Positions 1-8,794 of a stretch of 64,000 nucleotides of DNA are shown piece by piece. How positions within the stretch are numbered: position 1 is the stretch's first letter; each line of letters begins with the position of its first letter. The notes under the pieces were generated by a model. The model did not search any database. It was not told the origin of the DNA and saw only the letters and a list, made by a program, of their open reading frames with translations. Made by a program: the position numbers and the translations under genes. The stretch comes from VRUE01 sp963725085 (GTDB lineage: Bacteria > Actinomycetota > Thermoleophilia > Solirubrobacterales > 70-9): NCBI GenBank assembly GCA_963725085.1, contig CAVRXM010000005.1:744001-808000 (forward strand). The letters run 5' to 3'.

Positions 1-113
1 GGTAACCGAAAAGGGCCCTCTTGAAGCTGCCCATGCGCCGCAAAGTAGGGGCCTCCTCGGACGGCATTTCCGGCCATTCACGAAACCGTCGAACGTGTGT
101 TCGTAGACCCCTC

Positions 114-504
114 TCAGGCACTCGCGGCGGAGCGGGCCTCGGGCTCGCCGAGATCGAGCTCGAGCCGGGGCGCCTCGCGCCAGAGATCCTCGAGCGCGTA
201 GCGCCGGCGAGCATCGGCCGTGAACACGTGGAGGACCGAGTCGAGATAGTCGAGCACGATCCAGCCGGCGGCCCCGTCGCCCTCGACGCCGCCAGGCAGC
301 AGACCCATCTCGTTCTTCAGACGCAGCCTGACCTCGTCGACGATGGCGCGGGCCTGGCGCTCGTTGCGCGCGGTGCAGATCTCGAGGTAGTCGGTGTAGG
401 AGACGAGCCCGCGCATGTCGAGGGCGACGATCTCGCTCGCCCCTTTCGAGTCGGCGATCCCGACCAGCCTCCGCGCGAGCGCCTCGGAATCGAACCCCTG
501 TCAC
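114..504 (-). CDS. rsfS: Ribosomal silencing factor RsfS (5' end frameshifted)
   Basis: RsfS binds ribosomal protein L14 on the 50S subunit and blocks subunit joining under nutrient limitation. The core motif SYTDYLEICTARNERQ and the later GWIVLDYLDSVLHVF stretch are typical of the family. The ATG at 416 gives only 100 residues and misses the first helix. That helix is encoded upstream without any ATG, GTG or TTG in frame: codons from about 494 read FDSEALARRLVGIADSKG. A GTG at 504-502 would start it as M-T-G-F-D if one C of the CCCC run at 495-498 were removed, so the first 30 residues look frameshifted. The gene follows nadD immediately, the usual order. Family assignment is firm; the true 5' end is inferred. 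Confidence 0.85.
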
Positions 505-509
505 CGCGC

Positions 510-1133
510 TCACGCGTACACGCCCTTCTCCTCGATGAACCGCGCGACCGGCTCGGGCACCAGATACCGCAGCGGACGGCCGGCCGCGGCCCGCTCGCGG
601 ACGACCGAGGAGGAGACGCCGAACTCGGGCATCTCGAGCATCGTCACCCGGTCTCCCGCCCCCAGGCTCCTCATCACCGCGGCGACGTCCGCGTCGGAGA
701 CCCCGGCCCGCCGGGCGACGGCGAGGCGCGCCATCTCCGCAACCCGCTCCGGCTGGCGCCAGCTCTCGAGGCCGACCGCGGCGTCCGCCCCCATCACGAA
801 CACCAGCTCCGTGTCGCCCTTCTCGCGCCCAAGTTGTTCCAAGGTCTCATACGTGTAGGACGGCCCATCGCGTTCGGTCTCGAGCGTCGAGACGCTGAAT
901 CGCGAGTCGTCGGCCGCGGCCAGCCGCGTCATCGCCAGCCGCTGCTCGCGGCCGGGGTCGTCGGCTATCCGCTTGTGAGGAGCCTCGCCGGTCGGCATCA
1001 GGATCACCTCGCTGAGACCGAGCTGCCAGAGTGCCTCCTGAGCCAGCGCGAGATGCCCGAGATGCGGCGGGTTGAACGCCGAGCCGAGAATCCCGATGCC
1101 GGCGGGCTCGGGGCTAGATGGGCTCTTACCCAC
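510..1133 (-). CDS. nadD: Nicotinate-nucleotide adenylyltransferase
   Basis: Transfers AMP from ATP to nicotinate mononucleotide, giving deamido-NAD in the cytoplasm. The 207-residue protein has the nucleotidyltransferase signature GILGSAFNPPHLGHL near residue 14, the family motif FVMGADAAVGLESW near 110 and the C-terminal FGVSSSVVRERAAAGRPLRYLVP loop, which corresponds to the ISSTxIR motif. It overlaps the 3' end of proA by 8 bases and is followed within a few bases by rsfS, so proB-proA-nadD-rsfS is probably one transcription unit. Length and motifs are normal. Confidence 0.97.
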   Translation of the reverse strand: MGKSPSSPEPAGIGILGSAFNPPHLGHLALAQEALWQLGLSEVILMPTGEAPHKRIADDPGREQRLAMTRLAAADDSRFSVSTLETERDGPSYTYETLEQLGREKGDTELVFVMGADAAVGLESWRQPERVAEMARLAVARRAGVSDADVAAVMRSLGAGDRVTMLEMPEFGVSSSVVRERAAAGRPLRYLVPEPVARFIEEKGVYA

Positions 1134-2391
1134 GCACCTGGCCGTCGCCGCGGACGACGTACTTGTAGGTGGTCAGCTCGCGGAGGCCGATCGGGCCCCG
1201 CGCGTGCAGCTTCTGGGTCGAGTTGCCGATCTCGGCACCCATCCCGAACTCGAACCCGTCGGTGAATCGGGTCGATGCATTCGTGTAGACGACCGCCGCG
1301 TCGACGCCGTCCGTGAAATCGGCGGCGGCCGCATCGGAGCCGGTCACAATCGCCTCCGAGTGACGGGTCCCGAACCGGTTGACGTGCTCGATCGCCTCCT
1401 CGAGCGAGTCGACGACGCCGACCGCGATCTTGAGATCGAGGAACTCCTTGCCCCAGTCCTCCGGCTCGGCCTCTCCGACCTCGACCTCGCCGGCGGCGGC
1501 CCGTGCCCGCTCGTCGCCGACCAGCTCGACGCCGGCATCGCGGAGCTCGGCAAGGGCAGCGGGCAGGAAGTCCGAGGCGACGGCGGAGTCGACCAGCAGC
1601 GTCTCCGCCGCGTTGCAAACCCCAGGCCGCTGGACCTTCGCGTTGAGGACGATTCTCCGCGCCATCTCGAGGTCGGCGTCGGAATGGACGTAGACGTGGC
1701 AGTTGCCGGCGGCGGCGTAGATCACCGGCACCGTCGCCACCTCCTTCAGCGCCGCCTTCAGCCCTTCGCCGCCGCGCGGGATCAGGAGGTCGATCAGATC
1801 GTCCTGCGTCGCCAGCTCGGCGAGGTCCTCGTGGCCGCCGCCGGCCAGCAGCACCACCGCGTCCTGCGGCAGGCCCGCCTCGGCGAGCGCGTCGCGGACG
1901 ATCGCCGCCAGCGCCCCGTTGGTCCGTTCGGCGTAGTGGGAGCCGCGGAGGACGATCGCGTTGCCGCTCTTGATCGTCAGCGCCGCGCAATCGACCGTCA
2001 CGTTCGGCCGCGCCTCGTAGACGACGGCGACGACGCCGAGCGGCACCCGCAGCTTACGCAGCCCCAGGTCGCCGGCGACCGTTTTTGCTTCCAGCTCCTC
2101 CCCGACCGGGTCGGGCAGCGCCGCGATCGCGCGCACCCCCTCGGCCATCGCCTCGATCCGACCCTCGTCCAGGGTCAGCCGGTCGCGCAGCGCCGGGGTC
2201 AGCCCGGCCGCGCGCTCGTCGGCGAGGTCGGCGGCATTCGCATCCAACACCTCCGCAACCCGCTCGCCGAGCAGCCTCGCGGCCGCCTCGAGGGCCGCGT
2301 CCCTCGCCTCGGTCGACACGCTCGCAAGCACCCGCGAAGCAACACGGGCTGCCTCACAGCTTTCAGCAACGGAGATCGTCGTCGTAGCCAT
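1126..2391 (-). CDS. proA: Gamma-glutamyl phosphate reductase
   Basis: Second step of proline synthesis: NADPH-dependent reduction of gamma-glutamyl phosphate to glutamate semialdehyde. The aldehyde-dehydrogenase-like fold is recognisable from VYEARPNVTVDCAALTIKSG, the catalytic cysteine lies in RPGVCNAAETLLV, and the conserved C-terminal stretch FGMGAEIGNSTQKLHARGP is present. About 421 residues, normal length. The ATG at 2391 is preceded directly by an in-frame GTG at 2394, and either could start it. Upstream lies a strong inverted repeat separating it from proB. Confidence 0.97.
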   Translation of the reverse strand: MATTTISVAESCEAARVASRVLASVSTEARDAALEAAARLLGERVAEVLDANAADLADERAAGLTPALRDRLTLDEGRIEAMAEGVRAIAALPDPVGEELEAKTVAGDLGLRKLRVPLGVVAVVYEARPNVTVDCAALTIKSGNAIVLRGSHYAERTNGALAAIVRDALAEAGLPQDAVVLLAGGGHEDLAELATQDDLIDLLIPRGGEGLKAALKEVATVPVIYAAAGNCHVYVHSDADLEMARRIVLNAKVQRPGVCNAAETLLVDSAVASDFLPAALAELRDAGVELVGDERARAAAGEVEVGEAEPEDWGKEFLDLKIAVGVVDSLEEAIEHVNRFGTRHSEAIVTGSDAAAADFTDGVDAAVVYTNASTRFTDGFEFGMGAEIGNSTQKLHARGPIGLRELTTYKYVVRGDGQVRG

Positions 2392-2411
2392 CACCGCTAA
2401 GGGTAACCAGC

Positions 2412-2487
2412 GGGGGTTGGGTGCCTCTCTCGAAGCGCGGCGCTACCGGCGCAGCCGGCCAGCGCGAGAGAGAGGTACCCGACCCCC
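2412..2487. other. Long imperfect inverted repeat between proB and proA
   Basis: Arms of about 21 bases (2412-2432 and 2465-2487) pair with a few mismatches. The outer part is GGGGGTTGGGTGCCTCTCTCG against CGAGAGAGAGGTACCCGACCCCC, and the 32-base loop is itself GC-rich with inner pairing. It fills most of the gap between the proB stop and the proA start. It has no T-run, so it is not a classic intrinsic terminator. It could be an attenuator, a processing site or a repeat element. The pairing is directly visible; the role is unknown. Confidence 0.6.
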
Positions 2488-2497
2488 GATTCCACCT

Positions 2498-3586
2498 TTA
2501 GAGGAGAACGAACCGATCCCGGTGGATCGCCTCGTCAGCCGCGTGCGGAAGCCGCTCCCGCACCGCATCGCTCTTCAACCCGGCGACCTGGCCCAGCTCG
2601 CGCGCCGAGTAGTCGACGATCCCCTTGCCGAGCACGGCGCCGTCGCTCGCGACCTCGACCGCGTCGCCGGCCTCGAAATCGCCCTCGACCGCGGTGACCC
2701 CGACCGGCAGCAGGCTCGACCCACGCTCGCGCAGGACCCGGGCGGCGCCTTCGTCGACGAGGACCCTCCCCCGCGCCGGCTTCGCGTACTTCAACCAGAG
2801 CTTGAAGCTGGATGCCTTCCCCTCCTGGGCGGCGAATCGAGTCCCGACCGGCTCACCGGCTGCGGCGGCGGCGAGCGTCCCCAGGCGGGTGCCGTCGCAG
2901 ATCACGCTCGGAATCCCGGCCTCGCTCGCCATCTCAGCCGCCGCGACCTTGCTCCGCATCCCCCCCGATCCGAACGCCGAGGTCCGGTCGCCGATATCGA
3001 GGCTCTCGAGCGCGGAGAAGTCGCCGACCTCCTCGACTCGGGTTGCGCCGGAGTCGACCCCGGGATCGGCGCTGTGGAGGCCGTCGACGTTGGAGAGCAG
3101 GACGAGGAGCCGGGCGTCGAGCAGAATCGCGACCTGAGCCGCGAGGAAGTCGTTGTCGCCGAAGCTGATCTCGTCGGTCGCGGTCGTGTCGTTCTCGTTG
3201 ACGACCGGGACAACCCCCCAGGCGATCAGGCGCCGCAGCGTCTGGCGGGCGTTGAGATAGTTCGTGCGGGCGGCGATGTCGGCCGCTGTCAGCAGAACCT
3301 GGGCGGCGTGCGTCCCGCGCTCGGACAGGCGCGCCTCGTAGGCGCGGAAGAGGTCGCCCTGGCCGACCGCTGAGGCGGCCTGCAGCTCGTCCATCGCCCG
3401 CGGCCGCGACGGCAGCTCGAGCAACCGAATCCCGCGCGCGATCGCCCCCGACGTGACCATCACGACCCGCTCGCCCCCGTTCTCGAGCGCCGCGACCTGC
3501 TCGCAGACGGAGTCGAGGACGTCGACCCGCAGCTCGCCGTCGTCACCGGCGACGATCGAGGAGCCGAGCTTGACCAGGAGCGTCAT
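2498..3586 (-). CDS. proB: Glutamate 5-kinase with PUA domain
   Basis: First step of proline synthesis: ATP-dependent phosphorylation of glutamate. The 362-residue protein has an N-terminal amino-acid kinase domain (LLVKLGSSIVAGDD at the start, VTSGAIARG near 45, NENDTTATDEISFGDND near 135) and a C-terminal PUA domain from about 265 (GRVLVDEGAARVLRERGSSLL). Two-domain length is normal for ProB. Feedback inhibition by proline acts on the kinase domain in characterised members. Same strand as proA with the inverted repeat between them. Confidence 0.97.
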   Translation of the reverse strand: MTLLVKLGSSIVAGDDGELRVDVLDSVCEQVAALENGGERVVMVTSGAIARGIRLLELPSRPRAMDELQAASAVGQGDLFRAYEARLSERGTHAAQVLLTAADIAARTNYLNARQTLRRLIAWGVVPVVNENDTTATDEISFGDNDFLAAQVAILLDARLLVLLSNVDGLHSADPGVDSGATRVEEVGDFSALESLDIGDRTSAFGSGGMRSKVAAAEMASEAGIPSVICDGTRLGTLAAAAAGEPVGTRFAAQEGKASSFKLWLKYAKPARGRVLVDEGAARVLRERGSSLLPVGVTAVEGDFEAGDAVEVASDGAVLGKGIVDYSARELGQVAGLKSDAVRERLPHAADEAIHRDRFVLL

Positions 3587-3702
3587 CGAAAGCCAGTCTA
3601 GGTCCAGCTCTGGGCGACCCGCCGCGCGCCGGACGCGGAGGTCCCGGTCGCGAGATCGCCGGTTGTGAGAAGCGCGACCGGGGCCAAGCAGAGGACGCGC
3701 GG

Positions 3703-4992
3703 CTATATGTGGAGCTCGAACTCGTGCTCGCCGATCCGGACGTCGTCGCCCGGCTCGAAACCGGCGGCGCGGAGGGCCGCGATCACACCGATCTCGTTCA
3801 GGCGCTGCTCGAGGTAGGCGAGCGCCTCCTCGTTGGCGAGGTCGTGGCGCTCGAGCAGCAGCTCGACCCCCCGCCCGAGCACCCTGAATCCGCCGTCATC
3901 CTCGCGCTCGACCCAGTACCCGCCCTCGCCGGCCGGCCGGTAGACCCGGTGCTCGGCCTCGAACTCGGCGGCCGCGACCTCGCCCTCCGGCCGGGCGCTC
4001 TCGGGGCCGGGCAGCTCGGCCAGGATCCTGTGCCGGAGCTCGTCGAGGCCCTCTCCAGTCGCCGAGGAGACCGCGATCACCCCAAGGACACGGTCGCCCA
4101 GGCGCCGCCGCCACTCGGCGAGCGCCGCCTCAACCTCGACCTCCGGAAGGAGGTCGCGCTTGGAGAGGACGATCAGCTCCGGCAGCGTGTCGAGGCCGCC
4201 ACCGTAGGAGGAGAGCTCGCGCCGGACCGCGGCGTGGTTGGCGGCGGGCTCGCCCTCGACCGGCGCCAGGTCGACCAGGTGGACGAGCATCGCGCAGCGC
4301 TCGACGTGGGCGAGGAACTCGTGGCCGAGGCCGGCGCCCTCCGATGCGCCCTCGATCAGCCCCGGGATGTCGGCAAGGACGGCCTGGCGGTCCTCGTCCT
4401 CGATCGTCCCGAGAACCGGGTTGATCGTCGTGAACGGGTAGTCGGCGACCTTCGGCGCGGCGCGCGTCAGCCGGCCGAGAAGCGACGACTTTCCCGCGTT
4501 CGGAAGCCCGATCAGGCCCGCGTCCGCGAGCAGCTTCAGGCGCAGCTCAATCCAGCCCTCCTGCCCCGCGGTTCCCCGCTCGGCGAATCGCGGGGCCTGC
4601 CGGGTCGAGGTCGCGAACCGCCGGTTGCCATTGCCGCCGCGACCGCCGTGGGCGACGACAGCGCGCTGGCCGGGCTCGACGAGGTCGATCCGGCTGCCAT
4701 CGACCGCCTCGGCCTGCGTCCCTGCCGGCACGGCGATCTCGCGGTCCTCGCCGCGGGCGCCGTGGCGGTTCGCCCCCTCGCCGTGTCCGCCGCGGCCGGC
4801 GCGGAAGTGCTTGCTGCCCCGCAGCGCGCCGAGGTCCCGCCTCGAGGCATCGCAGACCAGGACCACGTCGCCGCCGTGGCCACCGTCGCCGCCGTCCGGC
4901 CCCCCGCGCGGCACGTGGGCCTCGCGGCGGAAGCTCATGCACCCGTTGCCGCCGGAGCCCGCCTCGACCCAGATCTTCGCGCGATCGTCCAT
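3703..4992 (-). CDS. obgE: Obg family ribosome-associated GTPase
   Basis: GTPase involved in 50S maturation and stress control. Three domains are visible in 429 residues: the glycine-rich Obg fold at 1-155 (GGNGCMSFRREAHVPRGGPDGGDGG), the G domain at about 158-325 (P-loop GLPNAGKSS, DIPGLIEGASEG as G3, SKRD as G4), and the C-terminal OCT domain ending in GDDVRIGEHEFELHI. The usual bacterial order is rplU-rpmA-obgE. Here rpmA lies almost 3 kb away because a plus-strand protease gene sits between. Confidence 0.97.
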   Translation of the reverse strand: MDDRAKIWVEAGSGGNGCMSFRREAHVPRGGPDGGDGGHGGDVVLVCDASRRDLGALRGSKHFRAGRGGHGEGANRHGARGEDREIAVPAGTQAEAVDGSRIDLVEPGQRAVVAHGGRGGNGNRRFATSTRQAPRFAERGTAGQEGWIELRLKLLADAGLIGLPNAGKSSLLGRLTRAAPKVADYPFTTINPVLGTIEDEDRQAVLADIPGLIEGASEGAGLGHEFLAHVERCAMLVHLVDLAPVEGEPAANHAAVRRELSSYGGGLDTLPELIVLSKRDLLPEVEVEAALAEWRRRLGDRVLGVIAVSSATGEGLDELRHRILAELPGPESARPEGEVAAAEFEAEHRVYRPAGEGGYWVEREDDGGFRVLGRGVELLLERHDLANEEALAYLEQRLNEIGVIAALRAAGFEPGDDVRIGEHEFELHI

Positions 4993-5094
4993 CGCGACAC
5001 AGTCTGTCGATTCGAACGTGGCCGATGGCCCTGTGAGAGAGTTCGCCCGTGATCGCGGCTCGGATCAGGTGTTGATCGAGTGGAGACCCGACGG

Positions 5095-7639
5095 ATGCCA
5101 TCCCGCTCGATCGCGATCACGATCCTGGCCCTCGCGGCGTCGCTCGCGGCGACCGTCGCGGCTCCCGCACAGGCGAATGAAGCCGCCACGGCGCTGGCCC
5201 GGCGGCTCGGCCCCGGGACGCGAGTCGCGGCCCAGTCGGAGACCGGCTCCGGCGTCACCTTCATCGGCACCGGCCCGGGCAGGGCGATCCCGCTGCGGGC
5301 CTCGACGCCGCGCGCGGCCGCGCTCGAGGCCGGCGAGCGATTTGGGCCCGACTTCGGCCTCGGGCCCGGCGGGGCGCTGGGGGTCAGCCGGCTCGAAACG
5401 CACCGCGACGGGAGCTCGGCCGCCCACCTCCAGCAGACCGTCGACGGCATCCCCGTTCTCGGCGGAGAACTCGCGGTCGGCCTCGACCGGGCCGGGAACC
5501 TGCTCTCGATCGCCGGCGAGCTCGAGCCCGACAGGGTGATCGACCCGACCCCTTCGGTCGGCGCCGCCACCGCTGCCGAGACGGCGGTCGCCGCGGTCGC
5601 CAAGGGCGCCGGCGTCCCCGCCGCCGAGCTGACCGCGACGAACCCCGAGCTCTCTGTCTACGACCCGCGGATCCTCGGCGGCCCCGGCCTCTCGATGCCG
5701 CGCACCGTCTGGCGGGTCGAGGTCAGCGCCGGAGTCAGCCCGGTCACGGTCCGCAATCTGGTGCTCGTCGACGCCGACCTCGGCAACGTCGCCCTCGACT
5801 TCAGCGAGATCGAGGGTGCCGGAAAAAACCGGATCGTCTGCAACGCCGAAGAAGAAACCAAACTGGTGCCCTGCACCGAATCGGAAGCCGAACTGAAAGA
5901 GGGCCTGCCGGAAGGCGCGCCGGTGTCCACGGAAGCCGACGCCAATGCCGCCTACTACCTCACTGGCGACCTCTACGACTTCTACATGAGCCACTTCGGC
6001 CGCGACAGCATCGACGACCACGGGCTGCCGCTGATCTCGACCGTCCGCTTCTGCGAACCCGGAGAATGCCCGTTCGAAAACGCCTTCTGGAACGGCGAAC
6101 AGATGGTCTACGGCGACGGCCTCGTCACCGACGACATCACCGGCCATGAGCTCACGCACGGCGTCAACGCCTCGGAGTCGAACCTCTTCTACTACTACCA
6201 ATCGGGCGCCCTCGACGAGGCGATCGCCGACATCTTCGGCGAGCTGTTCGACCTCACCCTTCCGACCTACCCCGGCTCGACCAAAGAAGACAAACCGGAA
6301 GACCGCTGGCTGATGGGCGAGGACTCGAGCCTGGGCGCGATCCGCAGCCTGAAGGAACCGAAAAAAATTCGGGGACCCGGAAACGACAGGCTCCGGAAAA
6401 TGGTTCTTCGACCCCGAGACCGACTTCGAAACAGGCGACAACGGGGGCGTCCACGAGAACAGCGCGGTCGGCGGCAAGGCGGCATTCCTGATGACCGATG
6501 GAACGCCGCCCGGGGAACCTTTCAACACCCAGACCGTGACCGGGCTGGGAATCGAAAAGACCCTCCAGATCACCTACGACGTCGTCACCAACATGCTCAC
6601 CTCGGCCGCCGACTACCAGGACTACGGGAACGACCTCCGCCAGGCCTGCTCCGACCTCGTCGGCCAGCACGAAATCACGGCTGGCGATTGCGAACAGGTC
6701 CAGAAGGTCGTGCTCGCCACCGAAATGGCGAAACCGCCCGCCAAAGCCACCCCGGCGACGGCGAGCGTCTGCGCTCCCGGCCAGACCGCCGTGCCCGCCT
6801 TCTTCGACGACCTCGAGAATTCCGAAGTGGACAAACGGTGGCAATCTGAATCGCTGGAAGAACCACCAGGCCCCGACGTCTTCTTCTTCTCCCAGGAATC
6901 GGCGGAAGAAGCCGGCTTCGATGCGACCTACGCGACCAGCGGCACCGGGAACATCTGGGGGTTCGATTACGGCGAAATATCCGACTCGGCGATCGCGATG
7001 ACAAAAAGCATCAAGGTGCCGAGCGGCGGCCTGATGCACTTCGACCACGCCCACGGCTTCGAGACCGGCGAAGGCCAGGACTTCGACGGCGGCGTGATCG
7101 AATACAGCACCGACGGCGGCGCGCACTGGCACGACGCCGGCAGCCTGATCGAAGCCGGCGACGACTACGGGGGGACGATCTCCGAAGAAGCCGGAAACCC
7201 GCTCGCCGGAGAGCCCGCCTTCGTCGGTGACAGCGCCGGCTACGGCTCGACCCGCCTCAACCTCTCCTCTCTCGCCGGCAACCAGGTCCGGTTCCGGTTC
7301 CGGCTCGGAACCGACCAAGCGCAGGAAGACTACGGCTGGTTCATCGACAACGTCGAGATCTACCACTGCGACGGCGGTGAAGGAAGCCCGCCGCCTCCGC
7401 CGGCAGAAGGAACCCCGGCATCGTCCTCGAGCGCCGCCCCTGTCACACCGGTCCCGGCCCCCAACCGATGCGCCGCCGCCCATGCGGCGCTGGTCAGGGC
7501 GCAGGCGAAGGTGGCGCGGCTCCGGCGGAGGCTGCGGGCGATGCGGCCGCCGACCGACGGGGCGAGAAAAGCGGTCCGCACGGCGACGGCGAACGTCCGC
7601 CGCAAGCGCGCCGCCGCGCGCCGCGCCTGCGGCGGCTGA
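5095..7639 (+). pseudogene. Secreted M4 (thermolysin-like) metallopeptidase, frameshifted in an A7 tract
   Basis: Extracellular zinc protease precursor. A Sec signal peptide (hydrophobic core AITILALAASLAATVAA) is followed by a propeptide to about residue 250, then the catalytic domain with zinc ligands in HELTHG (His351, His355, catalytic Glu352) and the third ligand Glu375 in GALDEAIADIFG, at thermolysin spacing. At 6361-6367 an A7 run throws the frame. Removing one A continues into GDNGGVHENSAVGGKAAFL, which carries the conserved active-site His, then a MAM/jelly-roll-like domain ending IDNVEIYHCDG, a proline linker and a basic tail. ATG 5095 has GGAG 9 bases upstream; GTG 5080 is an alternative. 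Codon use shifts towards GAA/AAA after about 5820. The frameshift may be decay, slippage or assembly error. Confidence 0.85.
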
Positions 7640-7661
7640 GACCCGGCGGTGGAGACTTCGC

Positions 7662-7706
7662 TCCGGTGTTCGTTATGTCCAAATATTCGACATAACGAAC
7701 ACCGGA
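7662..7706. terminator. Perfect 18-bp hairpin, copy 1 of an interspersed repeat
   Basis: Arms 7662-7679 and 7689-7706 pair perfectly (TCCGGTGTTCGTTATGTC) around the 9-base AT-rich loop CAAATATTC. It lies 23 bases after the protease stop codon, between that gene and the convergent rpmA. It has no T-tract. A close copy occurs at 18099-18143 after folC, so it may be a mobile terminator-like repeat rather than a one-off. Role inferred from position. Confidence 0.6.
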
Positions 7707-7879
7707 AGGCAGGGCCCTCCCATCTCGCGCGAGTGGTCCGCCAGGGCTCTGAAAGGGAGGTGGCGGTGGCCCTACCCGCGCAGCGGCGTCTTGTTTTTCG
7801 CCGCCATGGTTATCGAGAACCGGCTATCGCAGCTTGCGAAAAACCCAGCAAGCGGGAGGGGCACCGCCCTCCCCTACAC

Positions 7880-8131
7880 CTAGTCCTGGAGGACCGAGAT
7901 CGTGCGGCCACGGCGCGAGGGCCGGAACTCGACCTTTCCCTCGCGAGTCGCGAAGATAGTGTGGTCGCGGCCGAGGCCGGTGCCCTCGCCGGGGCGGAAC
8001 CGGGTTCCTCGCTGGCGGACGATGATCTCCCCGCCGCTGACGCGCTGGCCGGCGAAGACCTTCACCCCGAGCATCTTCGGGTTCGAGTCGCGGCCGTTTC
8101 GGCTTGAGCCGAGTCCTTTCTTATGAGCCAT
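7880..8131 (-). CDS. rpmA: 50S ribosomal protein L27
   Basis: L27 reaches the peptidyl-transferase centre. The 83-residue protein starts MAHKKGLGSSRNGRDSNPK and contains the conserved GGEIIVRQRGTRFRPG; there is no cleaved N-terminal extension of the firmicute kind. Its start overlaps the end of rplU by 11 bases, so translation is probably coupled. Length is normal. Confidence 0.98.
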   Translation of the reverse strand: MAHKKGLGSSRNGRDSNPKMLGVKVFAGQRVSGGEIIVRQRGTRFRPGEGTGLGRDHTIFATREGKVEFRPSRRGRTISVLQD

Positions 8132-8510
8132 CGTCGGCGTCCTTTTTAGCGGGTTTTTTCGCGGCTTTCTCTTTTTTCTCGGCCGCCGGTTTCCTCGTCA
8201 GCAGTTTCAGCTCGGTCACCTCGAGCCGGGTCAGCTCCGAGCGGTGTCCGGCGCGGCGGCGGTAGCCCTTCTTCGGCTTGTATTTGAAGACCTTCACCTT
8301 CGGCCCCCGCAGGTGCTCGGCCACGGTCGCCTCGACCTTCACCTTTTCGAGCTCCTTCGGCTCGGCGATGACCTCCTTGTCGCGGAACAAAACCGGTCGG
8401 AGGGCCACCTTGTCGCCCTCCTCGGCGCTCAGCCGATCGACGAGCACGGAGGTGCCCTTCTCGACCCGATACTGCTTGCCACCGCTCTCTATGACCGCGT
8501 ACGTGCTCAT
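8121..8510 (-). CDS. rplU: 50S ribosomal protein L21 with basic C-terminal tail
   Basis: The first 100 residues match L21 (AVIESGGKQYRVEKG, GPKVKVFKYKPKKGYRRRAGHR). After residue 105 a Lys/Ala-rich tail (KPAAEKKEKAAKKPAKKD) extends it to 129 residues, a common actinobacterial extension that probably adds rRNA contacts. Directly upstream is copy A of the recurring leader element, whose short reading frame ends in a TGA overlapping this ATG (ATGA), suggesting translational coupling. Confidence 0.97.
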   Translation of the reverse strand: MSTYAVIESGGKQYRVEKGTSVLVDRLSAEEGDKVALRPVLFRDKEVIAEPKELEKVKVEATVAEHLRGPKVKVFKYKPKKGYRRRAGHRSELTRLEVTELKLLTRKPAAEKKEKAAKKPAKKDADDGS

Positions 8511-8580
8511 TTGAATTTTTCGCGCTTTCCTCGCTGCGCGCAGATGCAGATATGGCTCATTTGGCTCGCACCGCGCTCAT
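8507..8580 (-). repeat. Leader element copy A, upstream of rplU
   Basis: Read on the minus strand it contains CATATCTG, then GCGCAGCGAGGAAAGCGCG. The same arrangement occurs at 17857-17925 and 30318-30386. An ATG at 8560 opens a 17-residue frame (MSHICICAQRGKREKFK) whose stop TGA at 8509-8507 overlaps the rplU start. The related frames in copies B and C share the H-I-C/W and R-x-K-R-E positions. This could be a coupled leader peptide or a structured RNA that happens to stay open. This copy is the most divergent. Confidence 0.6.
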
Positions 8581-8735
8581 TGTTCCTTGCCGCTCTGAGT
8601 GGAGCGCGACCGACCCTGACCGCCTTGGCGGCCACGACGGCTACTGCGCGAGGCGGCGGATTCTAGACGGTGGAAGGGAAATTGACGTGCTCGGCGGGGC
8701 GCGCCTGGTCAAGCCGGACGGTGGACGCGCCCGCA

Positions 8736-8756
8736 GCGCGTAGCAGCGCTACGCGC
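8736..8756 (-). terminator. Hairpin downstream of rng
   Basis: Perfect 9-bp arms GCGCGTAGC / GCTACGCGC (8736-8744, 8748-8756) with a 3-base loop, about 40 bases after the rng stop codon. No T-tract follows. The likely role is a terminator or mRNA 3' end between rng and rplU, judged from position only. Confidence 0.45.
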
Positions 8757-8794
8757 AAGGGAGCGGGTGCCGAGCCGGTGCAGCGCCAGGCGCG

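Noticed and set aside
480..505. GGGGTTCGATTCC on the minus strand, resembling a tRNA T-loop
   Set aside because: There is no acceptor stem, anticodon arm or CCA-proximal pairing around it; it is the rsfS/nadD junction.
21..1265. Long plus-strand open frame of 414 codons over nadD and rsfS
   Set aside because: It is antisense to genes with strong family matches and has the Arg/Pro/His-rich composition typical of shadow frames in GC-rich DNA.
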